Below, piece by piece: positions 4,271-11,281 of a stretch of DNA of 11,281 nt. Each line of letters begins with the position of its first letter. The first letter of the stretch is position 1. Source of the DNA: an uncultured Oscillospiraceae bacterium (GTDB lineage: Bacteria > Bacillota > Clostridia > Oscillospirales > Oscillospiraceae); contig CAJFPI010000085.1 in the NCBI GenBank assembly GCA_904398675.1, forward strand, positions 1 through 11,281, in the 5' to 3' direction. The notes below the pieces were generated by a model. It ran no database searches, was not told where the DNA came from, and saw nothing but the letters and a program-made list of their open reading frames with translations. The position numbers and the translations under genes are program-made.

Positions 4271-5803
4271 TTACGCTGTTTCCGGCTGCCGGGGCCAGAC
4301 GCCGTTCTGGAACATCAGGCGGTCATAGGGGACCGAGGAAAACATGTCCGCCATCCCGCCTTTTCCCGCCAGCCACTGTCCCATATCGGCAAAGGGGTAC
4401 ATAGGGCGGGACTGGTGGTAGTAGTGGACGCCGCCGTTTACCGTAGAGCCGGGGCGGCTGCCCTGCAGGGTGTAGGCGATATAGCCCCCCGCCTCCTCCC
4501 CGCCCGCCGGCAGGGAGAACACCGCGTAAGGGTCCCACTGGAGCCGCCCCAGATGCGCAAGCTCGGATTCGTACCACCAGCGGTCAAATTCCCCCAGCTC
4601 CTCCCCGGTCTGCCCCCCGGTCAGGCGGATCTCCAGAGGCGCTGTCAGCCATTCCTCTCCCTGCCGCCACCGAAGCTGCCCGGAGAAATCCTCCGCCAGG
4701 GAGACAGCGTTGTCCGGCTCCACCTGGAATCCCTCCTGCAGCCGCATCCGGGGCATCTCCAGCCACCGGAAGAAGTGGAAAAACCGGACGGAGCCGTCGG
4801 GAAGGCCCACCATCCATGTGCTGCCCTCCAGCTCGCCGTCGTCCAGCGCCGCCCGGGGCGAGAACGCCTGGTGGTTTGGCTGAGGGTCATTGGTCTGCGC
4901 CGCTGTTTCCGCCCCGGCACAGCGCAGCAGGTCCTCCTCCGAGAGCAGGTCCGCCAGCTCCTCCGGCAGCCCCAGGACCAAGAGATTTTCCCGGCTCTCC
5001 GCTGCCGCCGCGCTGAGGGAAACCTCCGGCTCCCCCGCAGGTGACGGCAGGCGGGCGCCCCAGAGGAGGGCCGGCAGCAGCAGCGCCGCGGTGAGGCCCA
5101 GGGTAATCGCCCACACCCCTCTGCTGCTCAGGCGCACCGGGGACACCGCCACCTGGTAGCCCCGGAGGGACAGGGCCTGCATCTGCCGCCGCAGCAGCAG
5201 GAAAAAGACGATAAAGAGGCCCAGGGCCAGGAAAAACCGCCCATAGTAGATCCATCTGCCGCCGGCGGGGGCGCTCTCCAGCGTCCCCCACGCCGCCAGG
5301 GCCGCAACCCCCAGCCACGCGGCGATGCCGTAAGCCAGCCAGTCCCTGGGGGGATGGCCGTCCCGGTCCTGAAAGGCCCGGCGCAGCCCCCCTCTGAGAA
5401 AGAGCAGCTGGAGAAAATCCAGGGCCAGGGAGAGGGCGGACAGGCCCCAGAATACGGACGGAATGCCCATCAGATGGCTCCAGGCCCAGGTCCCCTGCCC
5501 CACGGTCCCTAAAAGGCGGCAGATCAGTGAAACGCCAGACAAGATCCAACAGCTGAAAAACCACCGGTTCTCCCGCCGGAGGGAGCGAAATCCCAGATAC
5601 AGCTCTACCGCCCCCACCAGGGGCAGCAGGTACTGGAGATACAGCACCTCCAGGCGGAAGGTGACCAGGATCAGACCCCAGAGGATGCGGGAGACGGCGG
5701 TCTCCCAGGGGGTAAACCCCTCCGGCTCCTCCCCCACCGTCTCCGGGGGAATACCGGCCAGCTGCTCCTCCATTTTCTCGTCCCATGCCTGCCTGCTCAC
5801 CAC
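4271..5803 (-). CDS. Polytopic membrane protein, candidate anti-sigma factor or sensor partner of the adjacent ECF sigma
   Basis: A 510-residue protein in three parts. Residues 1-37 are soluble and acidic. Six or seven membrane segments follow at about 38-53, 54-72, 81-101, 112-136, 155-174, 184-204 and 229-249. The C-terminal domain of about 260 residues is hydrophilic, rich in Trp and Tyr, and without membrane helices. With a cytoplasmic N-terminus and seven helices the C-terminal domain would be outside the cell. I do not recognise that domain. The start is one of two tandem GTG codons (5803 or 5800), preceded by GGAGGT at 5809-5814. It overlaps the sigma gene by 7 bases, so translation is probably coupled. 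Small cytoplasmic segment plus membrane plus external domain, beside an ECF sigma gene, is the usual layout of a membrane-bound sigma regulator. No catalytic motif is visible, so the function is inferred from context. Confidence 0.82.
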   Translation of the reverse strand: MVSRQAWDEKMEEQLAGIPPETVGEEPEGFTPWETAVSRILWGLILVTFRLEVLYLQYLLPLVGAVELYLGFRSLRRENRWFFSCWILSGVSLICRLLGTVGQGTWAWSHLMGIPSVFWGLSALSLALDFLQLLFLRGGLRRAFQDRDGHPPRDWLAYGIAAWLGVAALAAWGTLESAPAGGRWIYYGRFFLALGLFIVFFLLLRRQMQALSLRGYQVAVSPVRLSSRGVWAITLGLTAALLLPALLWGARLPSPAGEPEVSLSAAAAESRENLLVLGLPEELADLLSEEDLLRCAGAETAAQTNDPQPNHQAFSPRAALDDGELEGSTWMVGLPDGSVRFFHFFRWLEMPRMRLQEGFQVEPDNAVSLAEDFSGQLRWRQGEEWLTAPLEIRLTGGQTGEELGEFDRWWYESELAHLGRLQWDPYAVFSLPAGGEEAGGYIAYTLQGSRPGSTVNGGVHYYHQSRPMYPFADMGQWLAGKGGMADMFSSVPYDRLMFQNGVWPRQPETA

Positions 5804-6294
5804 ATCTCACCTCCCAGCTCTCTCTGCAGCCGCTTGCGGATACGGTAGAGCTTTCCCTCCACCGCCCGCTCTGTGGTCCCCAGCTCCGCCGCCAGCTGGG
5901 CGGTGGACTGGAGATAATAGTACTTCCGGTAGAAAAGCCGCCGGTCCCGCTCCGACAGGGTCATCAGTGCCTGCCGCAGACGGAGGGCCCGCTCCTTTTG
6001 CAGCAGCGCCTCCTCCGGTCCCGGGGTACTGTCCGCCACATCCTCCTCCATAGCCGCCTCCCGGCGGCGGGCAAGGCTGCGGCGGTGGTCAATAGCCGCG
6101 TGGCGGCAGACGGCGGTAATCCAGGTGGCCAGGGAGCCCCGCTCCAGGTCATAGCTGGAAAGTCCCTCCGCCAGCTTTTTTCGGACCTCTGCCAGGCATT
6201 CCTCCGCCTCCTGCCTTTGTGGCAGGATCCCCCGGATCACATAGTCCATCATTCCGCCGTACTGGGACAGGATCTCCTCCAGGTCACAGGCCAC
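5797..6294 (-). CDS. ECF-type RNA polymerase sigma factor
   Basis: A 165-residue sigma-70 family protein with only regions 2 and 4. Region 2 spans about 5-80 and includes AECLAEVRKKLAEGLSSYD and the DNA-melting segment GSLATWITAVCRHAAIDHRR. Region 4 spans about 105-160: ALMTLSERDRRLFYRKYYYL, then the helix-turn-helix TAQLAAELGTTERAVEGKLYRIRKRL that reads the -35 element. It redirects RNA polymerase to a small regulon, probably under control of the membrane protein translated from its 3' end. The start is a GTG at 6294 with GGAGGT at 6301-6306 and a 6-base gap. The frame stays open to an ATG at 6375, but that ATG lies inside the glnS terminator and adds non-homologous residues, so it is rejected. 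Regions 2 and 4 are clear; the exact ECF group is unknown. Confidence 0.9.
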   Translation of the reverse strand: MACDLEEILSQYGGMMDYVIRGILPQRQEAEECLAEVRKKLAEGLSSYDLERGSLATWITAVCRHAAIDHRRSLARRREAAMEEDVADSTPGPEEALLQKERALRLRQALMTLSERDRRLFYRKYYYLQSTAQLAAELGTTERAVEGKLYRIRKRLQRELGGEMW

Positions 6295-6318
6295 GCCCTC
6301 ACCTCCCTCTCTGCCCTG

Positions 6319-6324
6319 TTTATA
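6319..6324 (-). promoter_or_regulatory. Possible -10 box of the ECF sigma operon
   Basis: TATAAA on the minus strand, preceded by GGCG, lies 12 bases upstream of the GGAGGT site of the sigma gene. No good sigma-A -35 hexamer stands 16-18 bases away. A TGAAAA further upstream is too distant for a standard ECF promoter. The operon must start in 6307-6357, downstream of the glnS terminator, so this is the best candidate but a weak one. Confidence 0.3.
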
Positions 6325-6357
6325 CGCCGAAAGCTCCCTTACCCCACGGAAATTTTC

Positions 6358-6391
6358 AAAAAACAGCGGGCGCATTTTTCATGCGCCCGCT
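6358..6391 (-). terminator. Intrinsic terminator of glnS
   Basis: An 11-bp perfect stem (6365-6375 with 6381-6391, AGCGGGCGCAT on minus-strand RNA) with a GAAAA loop. It is followed by G and TTTTTT (6358-6363). It begins 9 bases after the glnS stop codon and separates glnS from the ECF sigma operon. Confidence 0.93.
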
Positions 6392-6400
6392 CTGCCGGAT

Positions 6401-8098
6401 TTACTTTTTAAAGCTGTCCTTGAGGCTGACGCTGCGGTTGAAAACCAGGTGGTCCGGGCGGCTGTCCCTGCTGTCCAGGCAGAAGTAGCCCAGGCGCATG
6501 AACTGGAAGTTGGCAGGCGCTGCGGCCCCGGCCAGATCCGGCTCCACCTTGCAGCCGGTGAGGACCTCCAGGCTGTCCGGATTCAAGCAGTCCAGGAAGT
6601 TCTTGTCCGCCGCGTCGGGGTTGGGATCGGTGAAAAGGTTGTCGTACAGCCGCACCTCCGCGTCCAAAGCTGTAGCCGCGTCCACCCAGTGGATGGTGGC
6701 CCCCTTCACCTTCCGCCCGTCGGCGGGATCGCCGCCCCGGCTGTCCGGGTCATAGGTGGCAAAGATCTCCGTAACGCTGCCGTTTTCATCCTTCTCACAG
6801 CCGGTGCAGCGGATGAGATAGGCCCCCTTCAGCCGGCACTCCGGCCCGCCGGGGTAGAGCCGCTTATACTTGGGCACCGGCTCCTCCAAAAAGTCGTCGG
6901 CCTCCACCCAAATGTGCCTGGAGAAGGTGATCTCCCGGCTGCCGTCCTCCGGGCGGTTGGGGTTGTTCTCTACTGTAAAGGTTTCAGACTTGTCATCCGG
7001 ATAGTTGGTAATGCTCAGCCGCACCGGCCGCAGCACCGCCATGGTGCGGCGGGCCGTCTCGTTGAGGTCCTCCCGCAGGCAATGCTCCAAAAAGGCATAT
7101 TCCACCGTGGAGGCCGCCTTTGCCACGCCGATGCGCTCGCAGAAGTTGCGGATGGAACGAGGGGTGTAGCCACGGCGGCGCAGGCCGCACAGGGTGGGCA
7201 TCCGGGGATCGTCCCAGCCGGAGACCCGTCCCTCCTCCACCAGCGCCCGCAGTTTCCGCTTGCTCATCACCGTGTGGTCTATCCCTAAGCGGGCAAACTC
7301 GATCTGCCGAGGCTTGCTGGGCAGGTCGCAGTGCTCCACCACCCAGTTGTAGAGGGGGCGGTGGGCCTCAAACTCCAGGGAGCAGAGGCTGTGGGTGATG
7401 TGCTCCAGGGCGTCCTCAATGGGGTGGGCAAAGTCGTACATGGGGTAAATGCACCACTTGTCCCCCTGGCGGTGGTGATGGGCGTGGTTGATGCGGTAGA
7501 TCACCGGGTCCCGCATGTTGAAGTTGCCGCTGGAGGGGTCAATCTTGGCCCGGAGGGTCATGGCCCCGTCGGGGAACTCCCCGTCCCGCATCCGCCGGAA
7601 GAGGTCCAGGCTCTCCTCAGCGGGCCTGTCCCGGTAGGGGCACTGGGCTGGGGTGTTCACATCCCCCCGCATCTCCCGCATCTGCTCCGGATCCAGCTCG
7701 CAGACATAGGCCAGGCCCTTTTTGATGAGGTCCACGGCGCACTGGTACATCTGCTCAAAGTAGTCGCTGGCGTAGTAGAACCGGTCCCCCCAGTCAAAGC
7801 CCAGCCAGTGGATATCCTCCTTGATGGCCTCCACATACTCCACGTCCTCCTTGGAGGGGTTGGTGTCGTCCATGCGGAGGTTGCACAGTCCGCCGTATTT
7901 TTCCGCAGTGCCGAAGTCAATGCAAAGTGCTTTACAGTGACCGATATGCAGGTAACCGTTGGGCTCCGGCGGGAACCGGGTGTGGACGGTCATTCCCTGG
8001 AACTGACCACCCTCTGCAATGTCCTCCTCGATGAACTGATGGATGAAATTTTTGCTCTCCGCCTCCTCGACAGCGGGCGTCTTGTTCTCCTCGGCCAT
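6401..8098 (-). CDS. glnS: Glutaminyl-tRNA synthetase
   Basis: A 565-residue class I synthetase that attaches glutamine to tRNA-Gln in the cytoplasm. Family signatures are plain: RFPPEPNGYLHIGHCKAL with HIGH at residues 51-54, LRMDDTNP at 74-81, and the KMSKS-equivalent VMSKR at 277-281. Two C-terminal anticodon-binding beta-barrels follow (about 340-560). The length is close to that of E. coli GlnRS (about 554), so it is complete. PEPNGYLHIGH and VMSKR mark it as GlnRS rather than bacterial GluRS. ATG at 8098 has AAGGAG 8 bases upstream. It is monocistronic: its own promoter lies at 8157-8185 and a strong terminator follows it, though read-through from the holA operon is possible because no terminator separates them. 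Many Firmicutes lack this enzyme and make Gln-tRNA through GatCAB, so its presence points to particular Clostridia lineages. Confidence 0.97.
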   Translation of the reverse strand: MAEENKTPAVEEAESKNFIHQFIEEDIAEGGQFQGMTVHTRFPPEPNGYLHIGHCKALCIDFGTAEKYGGLCNLRMDDTNPSKEDVEYVEAIKEDIHWLGFDWGDRFYYASDYFEQMYQCAVDLIKKGLAYVCELDPEQMREMRGDVNTPAQCPYRDRPAEESLDLFRRMRDGEFPDGAMTLRAKIDPSSGNFNMRDPVIYRINHAHHHRQGDKWCIYPMYDFAHPIEDALEHITHSLCSLEFEAHRPLYNWVVEHCDLPSKPRQIEFARLGIDHTVMSKRKLRALVEEGRVSGWDDPRMPTLCGLRRRGYTPRSIRNFCERIGVAKAASTVEYAFLEHCLREDLNETARRTMAVLRPVRLSITNYPDDKSETFTVENNPNRPEDGSREITFSRHIWVEADDFLEEPVPKYKRLYPGGPECRLKGAYLIRCTGCEKDENGSVTEIFATYDPDSRGGDPADGRKVKGATIHWVDAATALDAEVRLYDNLFTDPNPDAADKNFLDCLNPDSLEVLTGCKVEPDLAGAAAPANFQFMRLGYFCLDSRDSRPDHLVFNRSVSLKDSFKK

Positions 8099-8156
8099 GT
8101 TTCACACTCCTTATCATCTGTTGATTTGTTTGATCCGCCAAAAAGCGGCGGCATTT

Positions 8157-8185
8157 ATTATACAAGCTGTCCAGGCAAAAGGCAA
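8157..8185 (-). promoter_or_regulatory. Sigma-A promoter of glnS
   Basis: On the minus strand TTGCCT (8180-8185) and a perfect TATAAT (8157-8162) are 17 bases apart. Transcription would begin near 8150, giving a leader of about 52 bases. A small CCGCC/GGCGG stem-loop (8135-8151) would then form right at the RNA 5' end. The leader is too short for a T-box. The promoter lies 6 bases past the stop codon of the upstream TOPRIM gene. Confidence 0.82.
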
Positions 8186-8191
8186 TAGCTC

Positions 8192-8794
8192 TTACAAACT
8201 TTCCCGGGAAATCTCGTCTTCCAGCTCCTCCCGGGTGTAGAGAAGGTTCAGCACCTCCAGAAGGCCGTTGGCCGTCAGATGGGCAGGCAGGCGCAGCCGT
8301 TTCTGCAGCGCCTGCCGCCGGGCTGCGCTGTCGGGGCCGGCGAGGCCCAGCTCCAGAAGGTCCGCCTTGGTGATAGGCTCCCTCCCCGCCCGGCTCTGCG
8401 CCCCATCCCCATCCAGAAAGGTGGCGCCGCAGCGGCGGAGGGCCTCCAGCAGCACCGCCGGTTTCATGCCCTCCACCCCCAGCTTACCCTCCCGGCCGGC
8501 CCGGGCCTTCCGCCGCTCCTTGCCGGCGACATCGGGGATATAGGCGTGCTTTACCTGCTCTTTTGGGAGGATCCCCTTCAGGTGGTTTCGGATCACAAAG
8601 CCTGCCCCGTCGCTGTCGGTGAGGACAATGACGCCCCGTTCCGCCGCCAGGCGGCGGAGCAGAGCCGCCGTTTCCCGGTCCCTGAAGATACCGAACCCCC
8701 CTGTCTCCAGCACGGCGGCGTCCACCACCTGCAGGAGGGTATTCTTGTCGTAGCGGCCCTCCACCACGATCAGCTCCCGGACCCGCGGTTTCAT
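8192..8794 (-). CDS. TOPRIM domain protein, RNase M5-like with DUF4093-type C-terminus
   Basis: A 200-residue protein. The N-terminal half is a TOPRIM nuclease/primase fold: ELIVVEGRYDKNTL with conserved Glu12, and VLTDSDGAGFVIRNHL with metal-binding Asp60 and Asp62. The segment HAYIPDVAGKERRK (83-96) and GKLGVEGMKPAVLLEAL (103-119) resemble ribonuclease M5 (RnmV), which matures 5S rRNA. The last 60 residues (ITKADLLELGLAGPDSAARR through LLEVLNLLYTREEL) match what I know of DUF4093 proteins of Clostridia and are not part of classical RnmV. The start codon overlaps the holA stop codon as ATGA, so translation is coupled. Whether it cuts 5S rRNA precursors or has another nucleic-acid role near the replication gene holA cannot be told here. 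The TOPRIM call is firm and the substrate is open. Confidence 0.88.
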   Translation of the reverse strand: MKPRVRELIVVEGRYDKNTLLQVVDAAVLETGGFGIFRDRETAALLRRLAAERGVIVLTDSDGAGFVIRNHLKGILPKEQVKHAYIPDVAGKERRKARAGREGKLGVEGMKPAVLLEALRRCGATFLDGDGAQSRAGREPITKADLLELGLAGPDSAARRQALQKRLRLPAHLTANGLLEVLNLLYTREELEDEISRESL

Positions 8795-9858
8795 CGCGCC
8801 GCCTCCTGGGCCAGGGTCATCAGGAAGGTCTTCAGCTCCTCCTCACCGTCGGCGCCGTTAACGCTTTTCATCCGGAGGTCCAGGGCCGCGCAGCCGAGCA
8901 CCGCCTCCTCCGCCCATCGGGTGCTCACCCGCCGGGCCGCCTCCAGCAGGAGCTTTGCCGGATAGTCCGAGCGCATGCCCCACTGCTCCATGAGCCAGAA
9001 CTTGTCCTTCCCGTTGTCGATGGCCAGCCGGGCGGTGTAGAGCTTGCGCAGCTCCTTGCCCAGCACGGCCAGCAGCATGATGGGCTCCTCCTGCAGCTTG
9101 AGGAGGGTGCCCAGGATCTCCGCCGCCCGGTTGAAGTCCCGTCGGGAGATGGCGGCGGTCATGTCAAAGACCTGGGCCTCCAGCACCGGCGCGGCCACCG
9201 CGTCGATATCCGCCTTGGTGACGGCAGGACCCTTGGTATAGGCGGAGATCTTCTCGATCTCCGGGATCAGGCCGTTCATCAGGCTGCCGCAGGTGAAGAG
9301 CAGGTGCTCCGCCGTCTGGGCGTCGATGCTCTTGCCGTTGGCCCGGAACCGGCGGCTGATCCAGTTGAGAAGGTCGCTGCGGCTCTGGGTCTCAAACTTC
9401 ACCGCTGTAGCATACCGCTCCATAGCTGCCGCCAGCCGTTTCATGGTGCGGTTGGGCTTATACTCCAGCTGGTCATAGACAAAGATCAGGCAGCAGTAAG
9501 GGGGAAAGTCCTCCAGCAGGGCGATGAGGGCCTCCCGCTGCTCCTCCGCCAGCTTGAAGATGTCAAAGTCCACCACCTCCACCAGCGTCCGCTCCGCCAT
9601 CATGGGCATGGCCTCCACCAGCTCGGTGAGGGCCTGGACTGTGAGGCCCTTGCACTCCACCTTGTGGAAGTTGAACTCCTCCAGCCCCGCCGGCACCAGC
9701 TGTTTGGCCGCCTGGCTGAGATAGTACTCCCGGAGATAGGTCTCCTCGCCGTAAAACACATAGACATTGCCCAGCGTCCCCTGCGCCAGGTCCTGTTTCA
9801 GCTGCCGGTAGGCCGCCTGTTTCTCTCCGCTTTTGGTCTTGCCGCGCACTGCCGCCAT
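8791..9858 (-). CDS. holA: DNA polymerase III delta subunit
   Basis: A 355-residue subunit of the clamp loader, which opens the sliding clamp and places it on primed DNA. The N-terminal motif GNVYVFYGEETYLREYYLSQ (residues 30-49) is the family hallmark. It is followed by the AAA+-like region with the acidic LVEVVDFDIFKL segment (about 92-103). The middle domain (NGLIPEIEKISAYT, about 194-207) and the C-terminal collar helices (about 230-340) follow. The length is normal for Firmicute HolA. ATG at 9858 has AAAGGAG about 8 bases upstream, and that site overlaps the comEC stop codon. It sits 13 bases after comEC, as in many Firmicutes, and overlaps the next gene by 4 bases. It is part of a tight comEC-holA-TOPRIM operon. 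Confidence 0.95.
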   Translation of the reverse strand: MAAVRGKTKSGEKQAAYRQLKQDLAQGTLGNVYVFYGEETYLREYYLSQAAKQLVPAGLEEFNFHKVECKGLTVQALTELVEAMPMMAERTLVEVVDFDIFKLAEEQREALIALLEDFPPYCCLIFVYDQLEYKPNRTMKRLAAAMERYATAVKFETQSRSDLLNWISRRFRANGKSIDAQTAEHLLFTCGSLMNGLIPEIEKISAYTKGPAVTKADIDAVAAPVLEAQVFDMTAAISRRDFNRAAEILGTLLKLQEEPIMLLAVLGKELRKLYTARLAIDNGKDKFWLMEQWGMRSDYPAKLLLEAARRVSTRWAEEAVLGCAALDLRMKSVNGADGEEELKTFLMTLAQEAAR

Positions 9859-9871
9859 ATGGTCGCTCCTT

Positions 9872-11281
9872 TCATGGTATCAGCAGGGAGATGGTCCCCT
9901 GCAGGTCCGTCCGGTAGATCCGCATAGCCTGCCGGACCATCCGCTGCATGGCCTCCTCCGCGGGGTGGCCATAGCTGTTGTCCCCCACGCTGATGATGCC
10001 CACCTCCGGCGTCGTCCGCTCCAGGAGGGCCTTCGATGTGGCGTACTGGGAGCCGTGGTGCCCCACCAGCAGCACCTCCAGGTCCGGCAGCTCCTTCAGA
10101 GCGGAGAGGATCATCTCGTGCTCACTGTTCATGTCCCCGGTAATGAGGAGGTCAAACTCCCCCGATGTGCAGAGGACGGACAGGCCCTCCTCGTTGGCGC
10201 CGCCATCCCCCACCGGGGCGAAGAGGGTCAGCTCCGCCCTGCCCAGGGGCAGAGCGCGGTCCTCCGTCACATAGACCATCTCCACCCCGTGCCGCTGCGC
10301 CAGCTCCGCCACCTCCTGGTGGAGCGGGACCTCCCCCTCCGTGGGGACCGGGGCGTACAGCGTCTCCACATCCAGCCGGGCCAGGAGCACCCCCAGGCCG
10401 TTGGCGTGGTCCGCGTGGTAGTGGGTGAGGATCAGATAGTCCAGGGCAAAGTAGCCCCAGGTGTTCAGTTCATCCGCCGCGGTGTCACCAGCGTCCAGGT
10501 AGCTGTTGCTGCTGCCGCAGTCCACCAGCGCCGCGGCGGCGCCGGAGGCCAGCAGGGTGCTGGCCCCCTGTCCCACGTTGATGGCGGCGGCGTGAAAGCG
10601 CCCCTGCCGCTCCCGGATGGGGAGGGCGGAGACAAGCGCCAGCGTCAGGGCGGTCAGGAGGGCGGCGAGGCCGTACTTCCGCCTGGCCGGCGGCGTCAGC
10701 GCACAGTAGGCAAAGGCGGCGATGGCGTATACCAGCCAGTATTTGAGGTAGGGGTTGGTAAAATACACCGCGTGGAAGGGGATGTCAGCCAGAATCTCCG
10801 ACACCGTCAAAATCCACCAGGCCCCCGCCTTGCCGCCGATGGCCGCCACAGCCCCCAGGGGCGGGAACACAAGCCCCAGGGCTACCGAGGCCGCCCCGGC
10901 CAGGAAGGTGAAGGACGCCGCCCACAGCGTGAGGATATTGGCAAGGGGCGCCGCCAGGGAGATGGAGTTGAAGTAGATGGCGGAGAGGGGCGCCGTCACT
11001 GCCATACAGCCAAGGCTGGTGGCCAGGGTGTACACCGCGCCCCGGAGCAGGCGGTTTCGCGGCTTGGGAAACCAGGCGTAGATCCGGGGCGCCAGGAGCA
11101 TCAGCCCCGCCATGGAGGCGAAGGAGAGCTGCAGGCCGATCCCGGCAACGGCGCAGGGGTTGGCCGCCGCCAGCACCATCAGCGCAAAGGAGAGGGAGGT
11201 GGCCCCGTCGCTCTCCCGCCCCAGCAGCGGCCCCAGCAGCACCAGCGACAGCATCACCGCCGCCCGGACCATGGAGGCCGG
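9872..11281 (-). CDS. comEC: ComEC/Rec2-type DNA internalisation protein, C-terminal part (truncated by window)
   Basis: The last 469 residues of the membrane channel that carries single-stranded DNA into the cell during transformation. The frame is open to the window edge, so the start lies beyond it. The visible N-terminal 220 residues are the competence membrane domain with several hydrophobic helices and the conserved ANPCAVAGIGLQLSFASM region. Then comes an external metallo-beta-lactamase-like domain: LVDCGSSNSY, the metal motif THYHADHANG (about visible residues 286-295), LLITGDMNSEHE and GHHGSQY. The motif usually read DVGQGD before this domain is NVGQGA here. It is first in the operon with holA. 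ComEC homologues are common in species not known to be competent, so natural transformation is not proven. Confidence 0.95.
   Translation of the reverse strand, partial: PASMVRAAVMLSLVLLGPLLGRESDGATSLSFALMVLAAANPCAVAGIGLQLSFASMAGLMLLAPRIYAWFPKPRNRLLRGAVYTLATSLGCMAVTAPLSAIYFNSISLAAPLANILTLWAASFTFLAGAASVALGLVFPPLGAVAAIGGKAGAWWILTVSEILADIPFHAVYFTNPYLKYWLVYAIAAFAYCALTPPARRKYGLAALLTALTLALVSALPIRERQGRFHAAAINVGQGASTLLASGAAAALVDCGSSNSYLDAGDTAADELNTWGYFALDYLILTHYHADHANGLGVLLARLDVETLYAPVPTEGEVPLHQEVAELAQRHGVEMVYVTEDRALPLGRAELTLFAPVGDGGANEEGLSVLCTSGEFDLLITGDMNSEHEMILSALKELPDLEVLLVGHHGSQYATSKALLERTTPEVGIISVGDNSYGHPAEEAMQRMVRQAMRIYRTDLQGTISLLIP

Noticed and set aside
4154..5044. Plus-strand 296-residue open frame opposite the polytopic membrane protein.
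   Set aside because: Low-complexity antisense shadow; the minus-strand frame has coherent membrane helices and a terminator after it.
6295..6375. Longer ECF sigma start at the ATG at 6375.
   Set aside because: The ATG lies in the glnS terminator hairpin; GTG 6294 has a good ribosome binding site and gives a normal ECF length.
8135..8151. CCGCC/GGCGG hairpin as a terminator of the TOPRIM gene.
   Set aside because: Its T-run is in the loop and none follows the stem; it lies downstream of the glnS -10 box and is more likely the 5' end of the glnS RNA.
7331..8188. Plus-strand 285-residue open frame opposite glnS.
   Set aside because: glnS on the other strand is unmistakable; the shadow frame is Val/Gly/Leu-rich with no motif.

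Overview
The window looks like a chromosomal segment of a GC-rich, low-copy-mobile Clostridia-type Firmicute. The best guess is an Oscillospiraceae-like gut anaerobe (Flavonifractor/Pseudoflavonifractor type). The evidence is strong AGGAGG ribosome binding sites, sigma-A promoters with TG-extended -10 boxes, a comEC-holA pair followed by a TOPRIM/DUF4093 protein, a Lsa-type ABC-F protein, and third codon positions dominated by G and C. The taxonomic placement is inference; no rRNA or other marker is present. No insertion sequence, phage gene, tRNA, rRNA or CRISPR array was seen.

Left part (1-1923, mostly + strand): the 3' end of valS (valyl-tRNA synthetase) converges on a small XRE-family repressor gene, and the two share a bidirectional terminator. 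The repressor is divergent from a short predicted lipoprotein gene that has its own TTGACC-N17-TATTCT promoter. A second bidirectional terminator then separates the lipoprotein from an ABC-F gene on the minus strand.

Middle part (1926-4260, minus strand): a 495-residue Lsa-family ABC-F ATPase, predicted to protect ribosomes from drugs that bind the peptidyl transferase centre. It is driven by a near-consensus promoter about 450 bases upstream. The roughly 440-base leader holds a 7-codon upstream ORF, a run of stem-loops, a strong intrinsic terminator about 77 bases before the start codon, and an alternative fold that competes with that terminator. This is the architecture of antibiotic-sensing transcription attenuation, and it is the most interesting regulatory object in the window. 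Just upstream sits a 67-residue two-helix membrane protein with a TTG start and its own promoter.

Right-middle (4228-6391, minus strand): a two-gene unit of an ECF-like sigma factor, translationally coupled by a short overlap to a polytopic membrane protein with a large C-terminal domain that is probably extracytoplasmic. This is a likely sigma factor and membrane regulator pair. It is bounded by strong terminators on both sides.

Right part (6401-11281, minus strand): glnS with its own TTGCCT-N17-TATAAT promoter lies downstream of a tight comEC-holA-TOPRIM operon (DNA uptake channel, DNA polymerase III delta subunit, RNase M5-like TOPRIM protein). comEC runs off the window edge.
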